The position numbers and the translations under genes were made by a program. From the NCBI RefSeq assembly GCF_003604215.1, contig NZ_QXGS01000001.1, positions 558,001-622,000 on the forward strand: a DNA stretch of 64,000 nucleotides, given 5' to 3'. The notes beneath the pieces were generated by a model. That model made no database searches. It was given only the letters and a program-made list of their open reading frames with translations, and was not told where the DNA came from. Of this stretch, positions 48,311-58,034 are shown in pieces (position 1 is the stretch's first letter; the number at the start of each line of letters is the position of its first letter). The stretch is from Teichococcus vastitatis. Lineage in GTDB: Bacteria > Pseudomonadota > Alphaproteobacteria > Acetobacterales > Acetobacteraceae.

Positions 48311-48775
48311 CTAGGTGCCGAAGCGGAACACCACCCGGCCGGGCGCGGCATGCAGCAGGATGAGCCGGGCATCGGCCGTCTGGCCGCCCTGCTGCACCGC
48401 CAGCCAGGCGCCGTACAGCCCTTCCAGCACCAGCACGAGCCAGCGGCCTTCCCGGTCCTGGCCCGTCGGCAGGCTGGGCAGCAGCGAATGCACCAGGCGC
48501 AGGCCGCCATCCGCCGCGTCGAGCTGCAAGGCGACGTAGCCCCAGGCCATGCCGGCTAGGGCCTCGTTCATCGCCGCCTCCAGTTCCTCCAGCGTCGACG
48601 CGGTCCGCAGCGGCGCATCGGCCGCGATGCGGCCGCCCACCACCCGCAGCAGCGCTTCCCGCCCCGCCGGGTCCATGTTGGCTTCCAGCGTGCCGATCAG
48701 GGCCTGCAGAAAGCCGCGCCATTGCGGGCTGACATCCCGCCGGGCCAGATAGGCCAGGGCCGCCGGGTCGGTCAT
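48311..48775 (-). CDS. bcsD: Cellulose biosynthesis protein BcsD
   Basis: A 154-residue periplasmic protein like AcsD/BcsD, which forms an octameric ring that helps bundle glucan chains into crystalline ribbons in acetic acid bacteria. Matching landmarks are FLQALIGTLEAN at the start, MAWGYVALQLDA near residue 80, and VLEGLYGAWLAV near 118. The length equals the family's. ATG 48775 follows GGAGGCGAG at 8 bases. It is the last gene of the cellulose operon, 41 bases after bcsC. Confidence 0.9.
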   Translation of the reverse strand: MTDPAALAYLARRDVSPQWRGFLQALIGTLEANMDPAGREALLRVVGGRIAADAPLRTASTLEELEAAMNEALAGMAWGYVALQLDAADGGLRLVHSLLPSLPTGQDREGRWLVLVLEGLYGAWLAVQQGGQTADARLILLHAAPGRVVFRFGT

Positions 48776-48816
48776 CGGACTCGCCTCCATGCGGATTTTT
48801 TCCGCCCCCGCGCCCA

Positions 48817-51800
48817 TCACTGGTCCAGCCGGTAGCGCGCATAAACCAGGCCGCGCGCCTCGCTCCAATCGGCCGATTTGTCGTAGCGCAGCGCGGCGCC
48901 GAGCCGCAGCACCGGCGTGACCTGGTATTCCAGGTCGCCGCGCAGCCCGCCCGTGAAGCCGGTCTGCGACTGCCCGGGGTAGAAGGCGGTGAGGGTGGGA
49001 TCCTCCGCCGCCAGGGCCTCCAGCTGCGACTGGCGGCTGCCATCGGTCGGAAAGAACGGCGCCCGGTCCTCGCGCCAGGACGCGATGCCGACCGTGCCGC
49101 CGACCCGATAGGACAACGGCCCGCTGCGGGCGCGGTAATCCAGCGGAATGGTCGCGCCGACATAGGATTGCGGGCTGTAATAGCCGCCATGGCCCAGGGT
49201 GAAGAGGCGCAGGTTCTTGTCGTAGGCCTGGTAAACGAGGTCCAGCCCGGTGACGAGCTCGGATTCGGCATCGCGGAACAGCGCGTGGCTGAGCCCGGCA
49301 CCCGCCTCGATGCGGGTGTTGTCGGCCACGCCGTCGCCCTCGATCGTCGAGTAGCCGCCACCGATATAGAAATTGGTGTTGCCGGCGCCGATCTCGAGCT
49401 GGCCGCGCGCGGTGTTGCGCATCACGCCGCCCCAGAGCTGCCCGGTGACCGGATCGCGCATCCCGGCCCAGGACAGCATGGTGTCGGTCATCGCGCGGCG
49501 CTCGGCGGTGACGCGGACCCGCAGGTTGCTGCTCAGGGCCGGCGCCACCTCGACGCCACCCAGCAGGTTCTGCTTGCGGAAGCCCAGGGGCGAGGAGCCG
49601 ATATCGAGGGAAAAATTGTCCCGCGTATAGGCCGCCGCCAGGCTCACGCCCGAGGCCGAGTTGTCGGAGGGCGTCAGGGAGCGCGCCTGGGCGGGCGTGA
49701 GGCCGGTGTTCTGGCCCGGAAGGCTGAGGGCGTTGCTGCCGAAGCGCCGCAACGTGGCCGCATCCTGGCTGATGCTGCCGGCGTCGATGTTGACTGCCTG
49801 GGCGCGCAGCGCGATCCGTCCTCCGACGCCGGGCATGGAGGTCGACACCTCGGCCCCGGCGCCGAACTCGGTCAGCTGATCGAGCCCCGCCTCGCCCGAG
49901 CGGGTGCGGAAGGCGAAGCCGGGGGTGACGCGGGGCGCCACCTCGTCCTGCACCGCCGCCAGCTCCCGGTTGATCTCCGCCAGCATCGGGTCGGCCGGCA
50001 GCATGGTGGTGCTGGTGCCGGTGCCGAAGCCCGGCGCGCCGAGGCCCTGCCCGACCGCGCCCGGCCCGGCCAGGGACACCCGGCGGAACGGGTTGCCTCC
50101 CTGTCCCGAAACCGCGGCCTCCGGACCGGCGGCGCCCTGCGGAAAGGCCGTGGTGCCCGGCGCGAAGCCTGCCCCGCTGGTGCCGAGCTGGCCACGACGC
50201 TGCTCGGCGGCCAGCAGCAGCGCCCGCCGCGCCCGGCGCCCATCGCCACGCGCCCGGGCCAGCCGCGCTTCCAGCAGGCTCAGCCGCGGATCGTTCGGCG
50301 CGAAGCTGCGGCCTTCCGCCAGCAGGGCCTCGGCGCGGAACAGCTGGCCGGCGGCGATGGCGGCATCGGCGGCACCGACCCGCGCGTCGAGGTTGCGCGG
50401 GTCGCGGCCCAGAACCGCCTCGGCCACGCGCTGCGCCTGCCGGGGCTCGCGTGCGCCCTGGTAAAGGCGGGCCAGCGCCAGATTGGCGTCAGGGTTCTGC
50501 GGATCCTGCGCCAGGGCGGGCGCCAGGCGATCATAGGCCGCCGCCTGGTTGCCTTCGTCGTTCAACCGGTCGCTGGCGCGGATGGCGGCACCGGCGCGCA
50601 GGCCGGCCAGTTGCCGCCGCTCATCGGCGGACAGGCGGCTGTCCTGGCTGAGCTGGCTGGCGACGGTGGCCGCTTCCTGCTCCAGCCCGCCGGCCAGCAG
50701 GGCGTTGGCCAGCACGATGCGGCCGGAGGGCGGCGCGTTGCGGTTCACCGCGAGGCCCACCCGCGCCGCCTCGGTGGCGCCGGCGGTGTCCCCCAGCTCG
50801 CCCAGGGTACGCACCACCTGCGCCGCCGTTTCGCCGCTGGGATCGGGACGCGCGGCCAGCGCCAGAAGGCGGCGCCGCGCCTCGTCGGCGCGGCCGAAGG
50901 AGGCGGGCTCGGCGGCGGCGGCGACCTGAGCCTGGATCTGCGCCTGCCGCAGCAGCCGCGTCTGGTCGGCGCTGCGCAGCCGCGCCGGGATGCGCTCGAT
51001 CAGCTGCGCCGCCTGCTGGGTGTTGCCCTGTTCCGAGGCGAACAACGCGGCGGCGTGCACCGCCTCAGCCTTGCCGCCGGCGGCCAGTTCGTTGACCAGC
51101 AGGCTGCCTTCGGCGGCCTGCCCCTGCCGGGCCAGGCTGCGGGCCAGGTCCAGCCGGATCCACGGGTTCTCGGGGTCCGAGGCCTGTGCCGCGCGCAGCA
51201 GCGCCAGGGCGGTCTGCGGATCGGATGCGCGGGCGGCCTCGGCCCGCAGCGACTCGGCACGGCGGGCGCCGACGGTGCTGGCGAAGCGGCCGCCACGGCG
51301 CTCGGCCAACTGTTCCGCCTCGGCGAAGCGGCCCTGCTGCTGCAGGGCGTCGTACAAGCCCGCCAGGGCGGGGGCGAGGTCCGGGCGGCGCGCCAGGGCG
51401 GAACGGTAGCGCTGCTCGGCGCCGGCCGGATCGTTGCGCTGCAGCGCCAGGTCGCCGAGCAGCGCCTCGGCATCGGCACGCTCGCCGCCATCGCGCTGCG
51501 CGGCACGCTGCAGAATGGCTTCCGCCTGATCGGCCTGGCCGCGCTGGATCAGGTTGCGGGCCTGGGTCACCTCGCTGGTGAAGTTGGCGCCATCCAGCGC
51601 GCGGCCCCATTTGCGCCGGCCCTCCTGCGGATCGGCGGCGATCGCTTCGGCCAGAAGGCGGCGCGCATCGGCGGTGCGGCCCTGGCGCAGCCGCACCAGG
51701 CCGAGGCCGCCCTTGGCGTCCGGATCGCCCGGCTGCTGCTGCAGCACGGATTCGAATTGCTGCGCCGCCTCGCCCAGGCGGCCGGCGTTCAGCGCGTTGA

Positions 51801-52644
51801 AGCCCTGGACGCGGGCCAGCCCGACCGCGTCGGTGGGGCCCGCCGGCGGGTTGCGGATCTCCTCCAGCCGCCGGGCCAGGGCGGAATCGTTCGGGTTGTC
51901 GCGCAGGTACTGCTCGATGGCGGGGGCCGCCGACGGGTCGGGGCCTTCCCACAGCAGCGCGTCACGCAGCGCGGCGCGCGCATTGTTTGCCGTGTCGGGC
52001 TGGCCGGCCAGGTTCTGCAGCCGCCGCACGCCCTCGGCACGGGACGCTTCGCGATAGGTCAGGATCTGCGCATAGGCCAGGGCCAGGCGGCGGTTGCCCG
52101 GATTCGCCTCGGACAGGCGCTCCATGGCGTCGCGCGCGGCATTGTAGCCCTGCTGGGTGCCCGCCAGCGTCTGGTAATACTCGATGGCGTAGTTGTCCGG
52201 CGGCGTGTCGCTGCCGAAGATCTGCCGGTACCGCTCCACAGCCTGCGCCTGCTGGCCGGCCTGCGCCAATCTGCGGGCCTCGGCCAGGGCGGCGGGATCC
52301 GCCGTGGCGCCGCGCACCGAGCGGGAAGCGGTGGTAACCCGCGGATCGGCCGGCGCCACCTGGCGCAGCCGCGCCAGATAGCCATCCGCGGCCGTGCGGT
52401 TGCCCGCCTCTGCCTGCGCCTGAGCCGCCGCGGCCAGGGCATCGACGTTGTTCGGCTCCACCGCCAGCACGCGCTCCAGCGTCTGCAATGCGCGGTCCGG
52501 GCGGTTCTGGGCGCGCCAATATCCCGCCTGTTCCATCAGCACGGACACCGCGCTGCCCTGCGCCACTGCCGGAGCGGGACTGAGCAACGGCAGCAGCGCG
52601 GCCGAGAACGCGCTGGCGAGCAGCCGGGTGCGAAGCGGGATCAT
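48817..52644 (-). CDS. bcsC: Cellulose synthase outer-membrane subunit BcsC
   Basis: A 1275-residue exporter. A signal peptide (LLSPAPAVAQ, cleavage near residue 28) precedes about 16-18 TPR repeats to residue ~860, which scaffold the periplasm. A Pro/Gly-rich linker follows, then the BcsC beta-barrel domain from about 890 to the end, with EVAPRVTPGFAFRTRSGEAG at its start. The barrel passes the glucan chain out of the cell. Its ATG overlaps the bcsAB stop (ATGA). The C-terminus ends in Gln rather than the common Phe. Confidence 0.95.
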   Translation of the reverse strand: MIPLRTRLLASAFSAALLPLLSPAPAVAQGSAVSVLMEQAGYWRAQNRPDRALQTLERVLAVEPNNVDALAAAAQAQAEAGNRTAADGYLARLRQVAPADPRVTTASRSVRGATADPAALAEARRLAQAGQQAQAVERYRQIFGSDTPPDNYAIEYYQTLAGTQQGYNAARDAMERLSEANPGNRRLALAYAQILTYREASRAEGVRRLQNLAGQPDTANNARAALRDALLWEGPDPSAAPAIEQYLRDNPNDSALARRLEEIRNPPAGPTDAVGLARVQGFNALNAGRLGEAAQQFESVLQQQPGDPDAKGGLGLVRLRQGRTADARRLLAEAIAADPQEGRRKWGRALDGANFTSEVTQARNLIQRGQADQAEAILQRAAQRDGGERADAEALLGDLALQRNDPAGAEQRYRSALARRPDLAPALAGLYDALQQQGRFAEAEQLAERRGGRFASTVGARRAESLRAEAARASDPQTALALLRAAQASDPENPWIRLDLARSLARQGQAAEGSLLVNELAAGGKAEAVHAAALFASEQGNTQQAAQLIERIPARLRSADQTRLLRQAQIQAQVAAAAEPASFGRADEARRRLLALAARPDPSGETAAQVVRTLGELGDTAGATEAARVGLAVNRNAPPSGRIVLANALLAGGLEQEAATVASQLSQDSRLSADERRQLAGLRAGAAIRASDRLNDEGNQAAAYDRLAPALAQDPQNPDANLALARLYQGAREPRQAQRVAEAVLGRDPRNLDARVGAADAAIAAGQLFRAEALLAEGRSFAPNDPRLSLLEARLARARGDGRRARRALLLAAEQRRGQLGTSGAGFAPGTTAFPQGAAGPEAAVSGQGGNPFRRVSLAGPGAVGQGLGAPGFGTGTSTTMLPADPMLAEINRELAAVQDEVAPRVTPGFAFRTRSGEAGLDQLTEFGAGAEVSTSMPGVGGRIALRAQAVNIDAGSISQDAATLRRFGSNALSLPGQNTGLTPAQARSLTPSDNSASGVSLAAAYTRDNFSLDIGSSPLGFRKQNLLGGVEVAPALSSNLRVRVTAERRAMTDTMLSWAGMRDPVTGQLWGGVMRNTARGQLEIGAGNTNFYIGGGYSTIEGDGVADNTRIEAGAGLSHALFRDAESELVTGLDLVYQAYDKNLRLFTLGHGGYYSPQSYVGATIPLDYRARSGPLSYRVGGTVGIASWREDRAPFFPTDGSRQSQLEALAAEDPTLTAFYPGQSQTGFTGGLRGDLEYQVTPVLRLGAALRYDKSADWSEARGLVYARYRLDQ

Positions 52645-55600
52645 TGCGTCCGGGTCCTCAGGCGCAGCGCCGCGCGACGGCGCAGCAGCCAGTAAGCGGG
52701 GGTGGCGACACAGAGCGCGGCCAGCATGGCCAGGGCCAGCAGCATGTCGGGCCGCTTGCCGAACCAGTATTGCGGCCACAGATGCAGCGGCAGCGAGCCG
52801 ACCGTATAGGTTTCGCCGAGCTTGAAGGCATCGACCCGCCCGCCCGAGAGCAGCGCCAGATCGCCCTGGATGCGGGATTGCTGGTCGCGATCCCGCAGCG
52901 CCGCCAGCATCGCCTCCATGCCCTGGGGCGTGGTGCCGGACAGCGCCAGCACCGAACGGCCGGCGCGCAGCGGGCTCTCGAAGCCGGCCAGCATGCCGGT
53001 GCCCTCCCCGGGGGAAGCCAGCAGCGCCTCGGCCCGCTGCCGCTCCTGGCGCACATCGTCGCTCAGGAACAGGTTGCGGAAGCCGCCCAGCGTGTCGGGC
53101 ACCGAGAGCGAGACGCGGTTGCCGTCGATGCGCAGCGCGCCGTCGCGCCCCAGCAGCGCCGCCAGGGCGGGCTGGCGGCCAAGCGCGCCGATCACCAGCA
53201 ATTCCTTGTCGGCAACCTGCTCCAGCGCCGCGGCGCGCACCACCTGGATGCCGGTTGCGGCGTGCCCGACATTGGCGGACAGCCGGCCGAGCAGCGTCAG
53301 GAAGCTGGAGATCTCCAGCGTGTTCGGCCGGTCCGGCAGCACCGCCGCCGTGCTCGACAGATCCGCCATCTTGGTGAACGGAAAGCCGGAGCCGACGAAG
53401 AAGGCCAAATTCGGCAACTCGGCGAAGCGATAGCCGCGCGACAGGTCGATGGTGCTGTCGGGATCAATCGAGGCGCGCACATCGGAGGGGATCGCGACGC
53501 AGTCACCCCGGTGCAGCGGCCGCATGTCGAAGCGCAGCCCCAGCTCGTTCTGGCCGAAGATCAGGTAGGGCGGCAGCGCCACCCCGCCTTCCCCCACATC
53601 GGGCACTGTGCCGATGCCGGTCTGGCGGGCGACCCAGTTCCAGGGCCAGCTCGGCTCGGAAGCCTGCAGCGGGAAGGATTTCAGGTAAACATTGTTCAGC
53701 GTCGCATCGAGGCGCGACACCGACACATCGGTCACCGGGCCCGGCGGGGCACGGAACTTCACATCCACCGGCAGCGCGCGGTCGCGCCAGGTGTACAGGT
53801 CCGGGGCAGTGCGGAACGGGATCGAGATGGCGCCGGGCGCGAAGCCGTAGCTCTGCAGCTCGGACGGGTCCATCAGTTCGCCGAAGCGCACGGGCCGGTC
53901 AGTGCGGATCCATCGCGGCGCGTCGTAGGGTAGACGCGGCGCAAGCTCGGGCGCCTGCACCATCGCGATCTCGCCGGACAGGGCCTGCTTGCCGGCCGCG
54001 AGCGCCTGCGCCGCCACCGTCGCCTCGGCGCCGGTGCGGCCCGCCACCACCAGCAGCACCGCCTGCGGATCGGCCGGGTTGGGCACCACGGCCAAGGTGG
54101 GGCCCTCGATGCGCGGCAGGCTGATGCCGGGCACGGATTCATTGCCGGCCAGCACCACCATCGCGTTGCCGCGCGGCGGCACCGCGGTGCTCACCGGAAA
54201 ATCCGAGCCGCGGTAATCCGCCTGCACCGCAAACCAGGACGACGCGACCGCGGCCGCCCGCAACAGGTCGTTGCCGGGATTGTCGGGCAGCACCACCGGC
54301 AGCACCAGCTTCTCGTTGCGCAGGCGCTGGTCGAAGAACGGCTCCGGCAGGCGGGCCAGGTCGCGCGGCAGCGGCAGGTGCTCGACGGTGAGCTGCAGCG
54401 TGGACAGGTCCGAGATGGTGGACCACAGCAGGCCCGACATCGGGTCGTTGCATTCCTGCGTGTAGCGGCCGGTGAAGCGGAAATTCAGCCGGTTGGCATC
54501 GGCGAAGTAGACCGGGTTGATCGGGAATTCGAGCGGCCCGAAGGTCGGGCGCGTGCGGTCCGGCGTGATGGTGCCGACGAACTGCTCGTTGATGGTCAGG
54601 CCGATCTGGCTGAGATCGGGGATCAGCGAAGGGCTGGTGGCGCCCTGCAACACCAGCTTGGCACCGGTCACCACCTCGTCCCCGCGGATGCCGAACAACA
54701 CCCCCTGCAGGTCGGCGGTGCCGCGCAGCTGCATCGGGCCGCTGAGGCCGAGTTGCCGCAGCGTGCGGCTTTCGACCCGCGCGGTGCTGGCCGGCAGCGC
54801 GGCCGGCGGCGGCGCGAACGGGTCCAGCGCCGGCTGGGCCGCCGGCGGCAGGGGCGCGGCCGGCGGCGCGGCCAGGGGCATGGCCTGGGGGGCCTGCGCG
54901 GCGATCACCGGCGGCAGGGCGGGCACCTGCTGCCGCTGCGCTTGGGCCGGCGTGGCCATGGCGAGGCCGGAGCCCGCCATCAGCAGGAAGCCCGCGGCCC
55001 GGCGGCTCTTGCCGCCTACCGGCATCGGCTTCGGAACGGCGGCGGCGGCCACCTTGGCCGCTGCGGTGGCGGCGGCGCGGGCCCGCGCCTTGCGCTCCCG
55101 CCGGCCACGCAACGAGAGCTGGCTGTCGCCACGGAACAGGCCACCGATGCTCACTGCAACCTCCCAAAGGGCACGCAGCGGGCGATCCGGCCGCACATGG
55201 TCCCAATCCAGCCAAGAATCCGCGCGGCCCAGCACGACCCGCACGATGTTGCCTTCGTCCATCAGCTCCTCGGGCGTGAAGCGCACCTGCAGCCGCTCAT
55301 GTTCCCCACGCATCACCTCGCAGGGGATGGCGAGCCGGTCCGGCCCGACATCGAACTCCATCATCACGCGCTGTCCGATGGCGAGCCTCGAGGCCTCCGC
55401 CAGCAGCACGGCGGCGCCGCCGAGGGAAACGTCCTGGCTTTCGCCGTCCAGCCGGGTGCCATCGGGCAGCGCCACGCTGACCGGAAGCTTCGCATGCACC
55501 CGGTGGCGCTCACGGACCTGGCGGCGCTCGCGGCCCACGGCGAGGCCCACCATCACGATGGCCAGCGACAGCACCACCCAGAACGAGTTCAGCGCGTAGG

Positions 55601-57194
55601 CCTGGAATTCCAGGCTGCCCCAGGGATGGACCACCATGCCGACCACCCCGGAGATGAGGCCGATCCCCAGCACCACGGCCAGCACGAAGTTGGCGGCCAC
55701 GGCGCGGAAGTCGAAATAGCCCTCGGCCAGGATGCCGCCCTTGTCGGTGACGTTGAACTTGCCCTTGCGCGGATCAAACAGCGTCGCGAGCACCACCGGC
55801 AGCAGGTAGAGGGTCAGCACGGTCTCGTAGATCTCGGACCAGAAGCTGTGCCGCACCATGCCCTGCAGGCGGCTGTTGGTGCCGACCGAATGAACGATGT
55901 GCGGCCCCGCATAAGCCAGGATGGCCAGCGGCGAGGCGGCGATCAGGTTCTGTCCGAACAACAGAAACGCTAGCGGCGCGGTCGTGAACACGAAGCGCGG
56001 CAGCGGAAACAGGAAGTGCCACTGGGCATTCAGGTAGCAGAGCCGCTGGTGCAGCTTCAGCCCCGGCCCCATCAGTGGGTTCTCGATGCGGAAGATCTGC
56101 ACCATGCCGCGCGCCCAGCGCATGCGCTGGCCGATATGCGAGATCAGGCGGTCGGTGGCGAGGCCGGCCGCCAGCGGCACGCGCAGATAGGCGGTGCGCC
56201 AGCCCAGGCGCTGCATCTTCAGCGAGCAGTGGCAATCCTCGGTAACGGTGTCGTGCGGCACGCCGCCCACCTGCAGCAGCGCGGTGCGGCGCAGCACGGC
56301 GCAGGAGCCGCAGAAGAAGGTGGCGTTCCACAGGTCATTGCCCTGCTGCACCAGGCCATAGAACAGCAGGCCCTCGTTCGGCACGCGCCGGCCGGATGCC
56401 AGGTTCCGCTCGAACGGATCCGGCGAATAGAAATGATGCGGCGTTTGCAGCATGCCGATACCGCGATCGCGCATCATCCAGCCGATGGTCATCTGCAGAA
56501 AGGCGCGGGTGGCGACGTGATCGCAGTCAAAGACCACGATGTACTCGCCACTGGTCTTGCCGGTGGCGTGGTTGATGTTGCCGGCCTTGGCGCCCTTGTT
56601 GTCGGGTCGGATCATGTAACCGACGCCGGCATCCTCGCAGAACTGCCGGAAATCGTCGCGCCGGCCGTCATCCAGCACATAGACGTTCATCTTGTCCCGC
56701 GGCCAGTCCATGGCCATGGCGCCGTAGATGGCCGGCTTCACCACTTCCAGCGGCTCGTTGTAGCTGGGGATGAAGATGTCGACCGTCGGCCATTCGTCCG
56801 GATCGGCCGGCAGCGGCACCGGCTTGCGGTCCAGCGGCCAGAGCTGCTGGAAATAGGACAGCATCAGCGCGATCACGGCATAGATCTCGGCCAGCAGCAG
56901 GCCGGTGCCGAAGAAGGTCGAGAAATAGCCCGAATAGTCGAGCGTCTCGGTCAGCCGCCAATACAGGTAGCGGGACGAGACCAGCACCGACAGCATCACC
57001 AGGAAGAAGATCGCGCCGCGCCCTTTCGCGCGGCTGATCATCAGGAACACCAGGAAGCCGCCCAGCGCCAGCCAGCTCTGCTGCTCCGGCTCCAGGGGCG
57101 CCACCACGAAGGTGAGGCCCATCAGGCCACCGATCACCGACAGAACCACCGCCGTGGCTTTCAGGCGGAACAAGGTCCGAAAAAGAGCGCGCAT
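52641..57194 (-). CDS. bcsAB: Fused cellulose synthase catalytic subunit and BcsB (BcsAB)
   Basis: A 1517-residue fusion. Residues 1-~690 are BcsA: membrane helices, the GT2 domain with DDGRRDD, FDCDH, TEDCHCS and QRMRWARG, the gating loop FNVTDKGG, and a PilZ domain near 555-660. The PilZ domain has RERHR and DVSLGG for cyclic di-GMP. A second signal-like helix near 735-758 (LLMAGSGLAMATPAQAQ) starts BcsB, a periplasmic carbohydrate-binding subunit ending with a membrane anchor. The enzyme polymerises UDP-glucose and translocates the chain, activated by cyclic di-GMP. Fusion is typical of Acetobacteraceae. Confidence 0.96.
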   Translation of the reverse strand: MRALFRTLFRLKATAVVLSVIGGLMGLTFVVAPLEPEQQSWLALGGFLVFLMISRAKGRGAIFFLVMLSVLVSSRYLYWRLTETLDYSGYFSTFFGTGLLLAEIYAVIALMLSYFQQLWPLDRKPVPLPADPDEWPTVDIFIPSYNEPLEVVKPAIYGAMAMDWPRDKMNVYVLDDGRRDDFRQFCEDAGVGYMIRPDNKGAKAGNINHATGKTSGEYIVVFDCDHVATRAFLQMTIGWMMRDRGIGMLQTPHHFYSPDPFERNLASGRRVPNEGLLFYGLVQQGNDLWNATFFCGSCAVLRRTALLQVGGVPHDTVTEDCHCSLKMQRLGWRTAYLRVPLAAGLATDRLISHIGQRMRWARGMVQIFRIENPLMGPGLKLHQRLCYLNAQWHFLFPLPRFVFTTAPLAFLLFGQNLIAASPLAILAYAGPHIVHSVGTNSRLQGMVRHSFWSEIYETVLTLYLLPVVLATLFDPRKGKFNVTDKGGILAEGYFDFRAVAANFVLAVVLGIGLISGVVGMVVHPWGSLEFQAYALNSFWVVLSLAIVMVGLAVGRERRQVRERHRVHAKLPVSVALPDGTRLDGESQDVSLGGAAVLLAEASRLAIGQRVMMEFDVGPDRLAIPCEVMRGEHERLQVRFTPEELMDEGNIVRVVLGRADSWLDWDHVRPDRPLRALWEVAVSIGGLFRGDSQLSLRGRRERKARARAAATAAAKVAAAAVPKPMPVGGKSRRAAGFLLMAGSGLAMATPAQAQRQQVPALPPVIAAQAPQAMPLAAPPAAPLPPAAQPALDPFAPPPAALPASTARVESRTLRQLGLSGPMQLRGTADLQGVLFGIRGDEVVTGAKLVLQGATSPSLIPDLSQIGLTINEQFVGTITPDRTRPTFGPLEFPINPVYFADANRLNFRFTGRYTQECNDPMSGLLWSTISDLSTLQLTVEHLPLPRDLARLPEPFFDQRLRNEKLVLPVVLPDNPGNDLLRAAAVASSWFAVQADYRGSDFPVSTAVPPRGNAMVVLAGNESVPGISLPRIEGPTLAVVPNPADPQAVLLVVAGRTGAEATVAAQALAAGKQALSGEIAMVQAPELAPRLPYDAPRWIRTDRPVRFGELMDPSELQSYGFAPGAISIPFRTAPDLYTWRDRALPVDVKFRAPPGPVTDVSVSRLDATLNNVYLKSFPLQASEPSWPWNWVARQTGIGTVPDVGEGGVALPPYLIFGQNELGLRFDMRPLHRGDCVAIPSDVRASIDPDSTIDLSRGYRFAELPNLAFFVGSGFPFTKMADLSSTAAVLPDRPNTLEISSFLTLLGRLSANVGHAATGIQVVRAAALEQVADKELLVIGALGRQPALAALLGRDGALRIDGNRVSLSVPDTLGGFRNLFLSDDVRQERQRAEALLASPGEGTGMLAGFESPLRAGRSVLALSGTTPQGMEAMLAALRDRDQQSRIQGDLALLSGGRVDAFKLGETYTVGSLPLHLWPQYWFGKRPDMLLALAMLAALCVATPAYWLLRRRAALRLRTRTQ

Positions 57195-57200
57195 TGTTTT

Positions 57201-58025
57201 TCACCAGGCTCCGCGCGAAGCAGTCAGGGGATAGGCGACCGCGGGTTGCGGCAGGGCCTCGGGCGATGGCAGCAGCGCTTCCACCGCCGCCGTGACCTGC
57301 CGCAGATCGGCCGCGGCGGCGCTTTGCGGTGCGTGGTCCAGCAGCGGCCGCTGATAGGCCAGCGCCTCGGCCAGCGCCTCGTCACGCGACACGGCACCCA
57401 CCAGCCGGGGGCCCAGATGCCGCGCCATGGTTTCGGCCGAGCTGCGTGACAGGCGGGATTGCAGGTCCACGCCGTTGAGCAGGAAGTGCAGCCGGCCGGC
57501 GAACAAGGCCGGCAGGGTGCCGCTGCCCAGGAAGCGGCCGCTTTCCACCTCGGCCAGCATGGCGGCGCTGATCGGCTCGCTCTGCAGCACGGTCAGCACC
57601 AGGCTGGCCAGGGGCGCCGTGACCTGCAGCGCGGGCGACGGGCCGGGCGGCAGGTCAGCCACCACCAGTACGGAGGGATCGGCCAGCATGTCGCGCAGCG
57701 GCGCCTGCAGCAGCGAGGGATCCTGCTCCAGCGCCAGGGCGTTCTCCAGCGCGGCGCGAAGCTCCACGGCGCCGTGCGGCAGCAGCAGCAGCCCGGGCGC
57801 CACCTGCCGCAGATGCGCGCGCCAGTCTTGGCACGCCGTGCGGTCAGCGAGGTACCCACCCACATCCTGCACCGGAATGCCGAAATGCAGCCGCAGCGCG
57901 TTCTGGGGATCGAGGTCGAGCAGCAGCACCGGGCGCCCGTTGCGCCGGAAGCCATCGGCCAGGTTGGCGGCCAGCGTGGTCTTGCCGACGCCGCCCTTGG
58001 GAGAAGCGATCAGGATCAGGGGCAT
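57201..58025 (-). CDS. bcsQ: Cellulose biosynthesis ParA-like ATPase BcsQ
   Basis: A 274-residue MinD/ParA-type ATPase with the deviant Walker A SPKGGVGKTT near residue 8, LLLDLDPQNALRLHFG near 34, and VVADLPPGP for the later switch. BcsQ localises and assembles the synthase at the cell pole in other bacteria. The stop is 7 bases before bcsAB and the start 10 bases after bcsP. Its presence beside a fused bcsAB is unusual compared with Komagataeibacter operons. Confidence 0.92.
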   Translation of the reverse strand: MPLILIASPKGGVGKTTLAANLADGFRRNGRPVLLLDLDPQNALRLHFGIPVQDVGGYLADRTACQDWRAHLRQVAPGLLLLPHGAVELRAALENALALEQDPSLLQAPLRDMLADPSVLVVADLPPGPSPALQVTAPLASLVLTVLQSEPISAAMLAEVESGRFLGSGTLPALFAGRLHFLLNGVDLQSRLSRSSAETMARHLGPRLVGAVSRDEALAEALAYQRPLLDHAPQSAAAADLRQVTAAVEALLPSPEALPQPAVAYPLTASRGAW

Positions 58026-58034
58026 GGCGTCGAT

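Noticed and set aside
49168-52695. A 1175-codon plus-strand open frame antisense to bcsC
   Set aside because: It is a shadow of the repetitive TPR coding sequence, with no signal, motif or ribosome site of its own.
54378-57449. Long plus-strand open frames antisense to bcsAB and bcsQ
   Set aside because: The opposite strand encodes well-recognised BcsAB and BcsQ domains. The antisense translations are His/Gln/Arg-rich noise.
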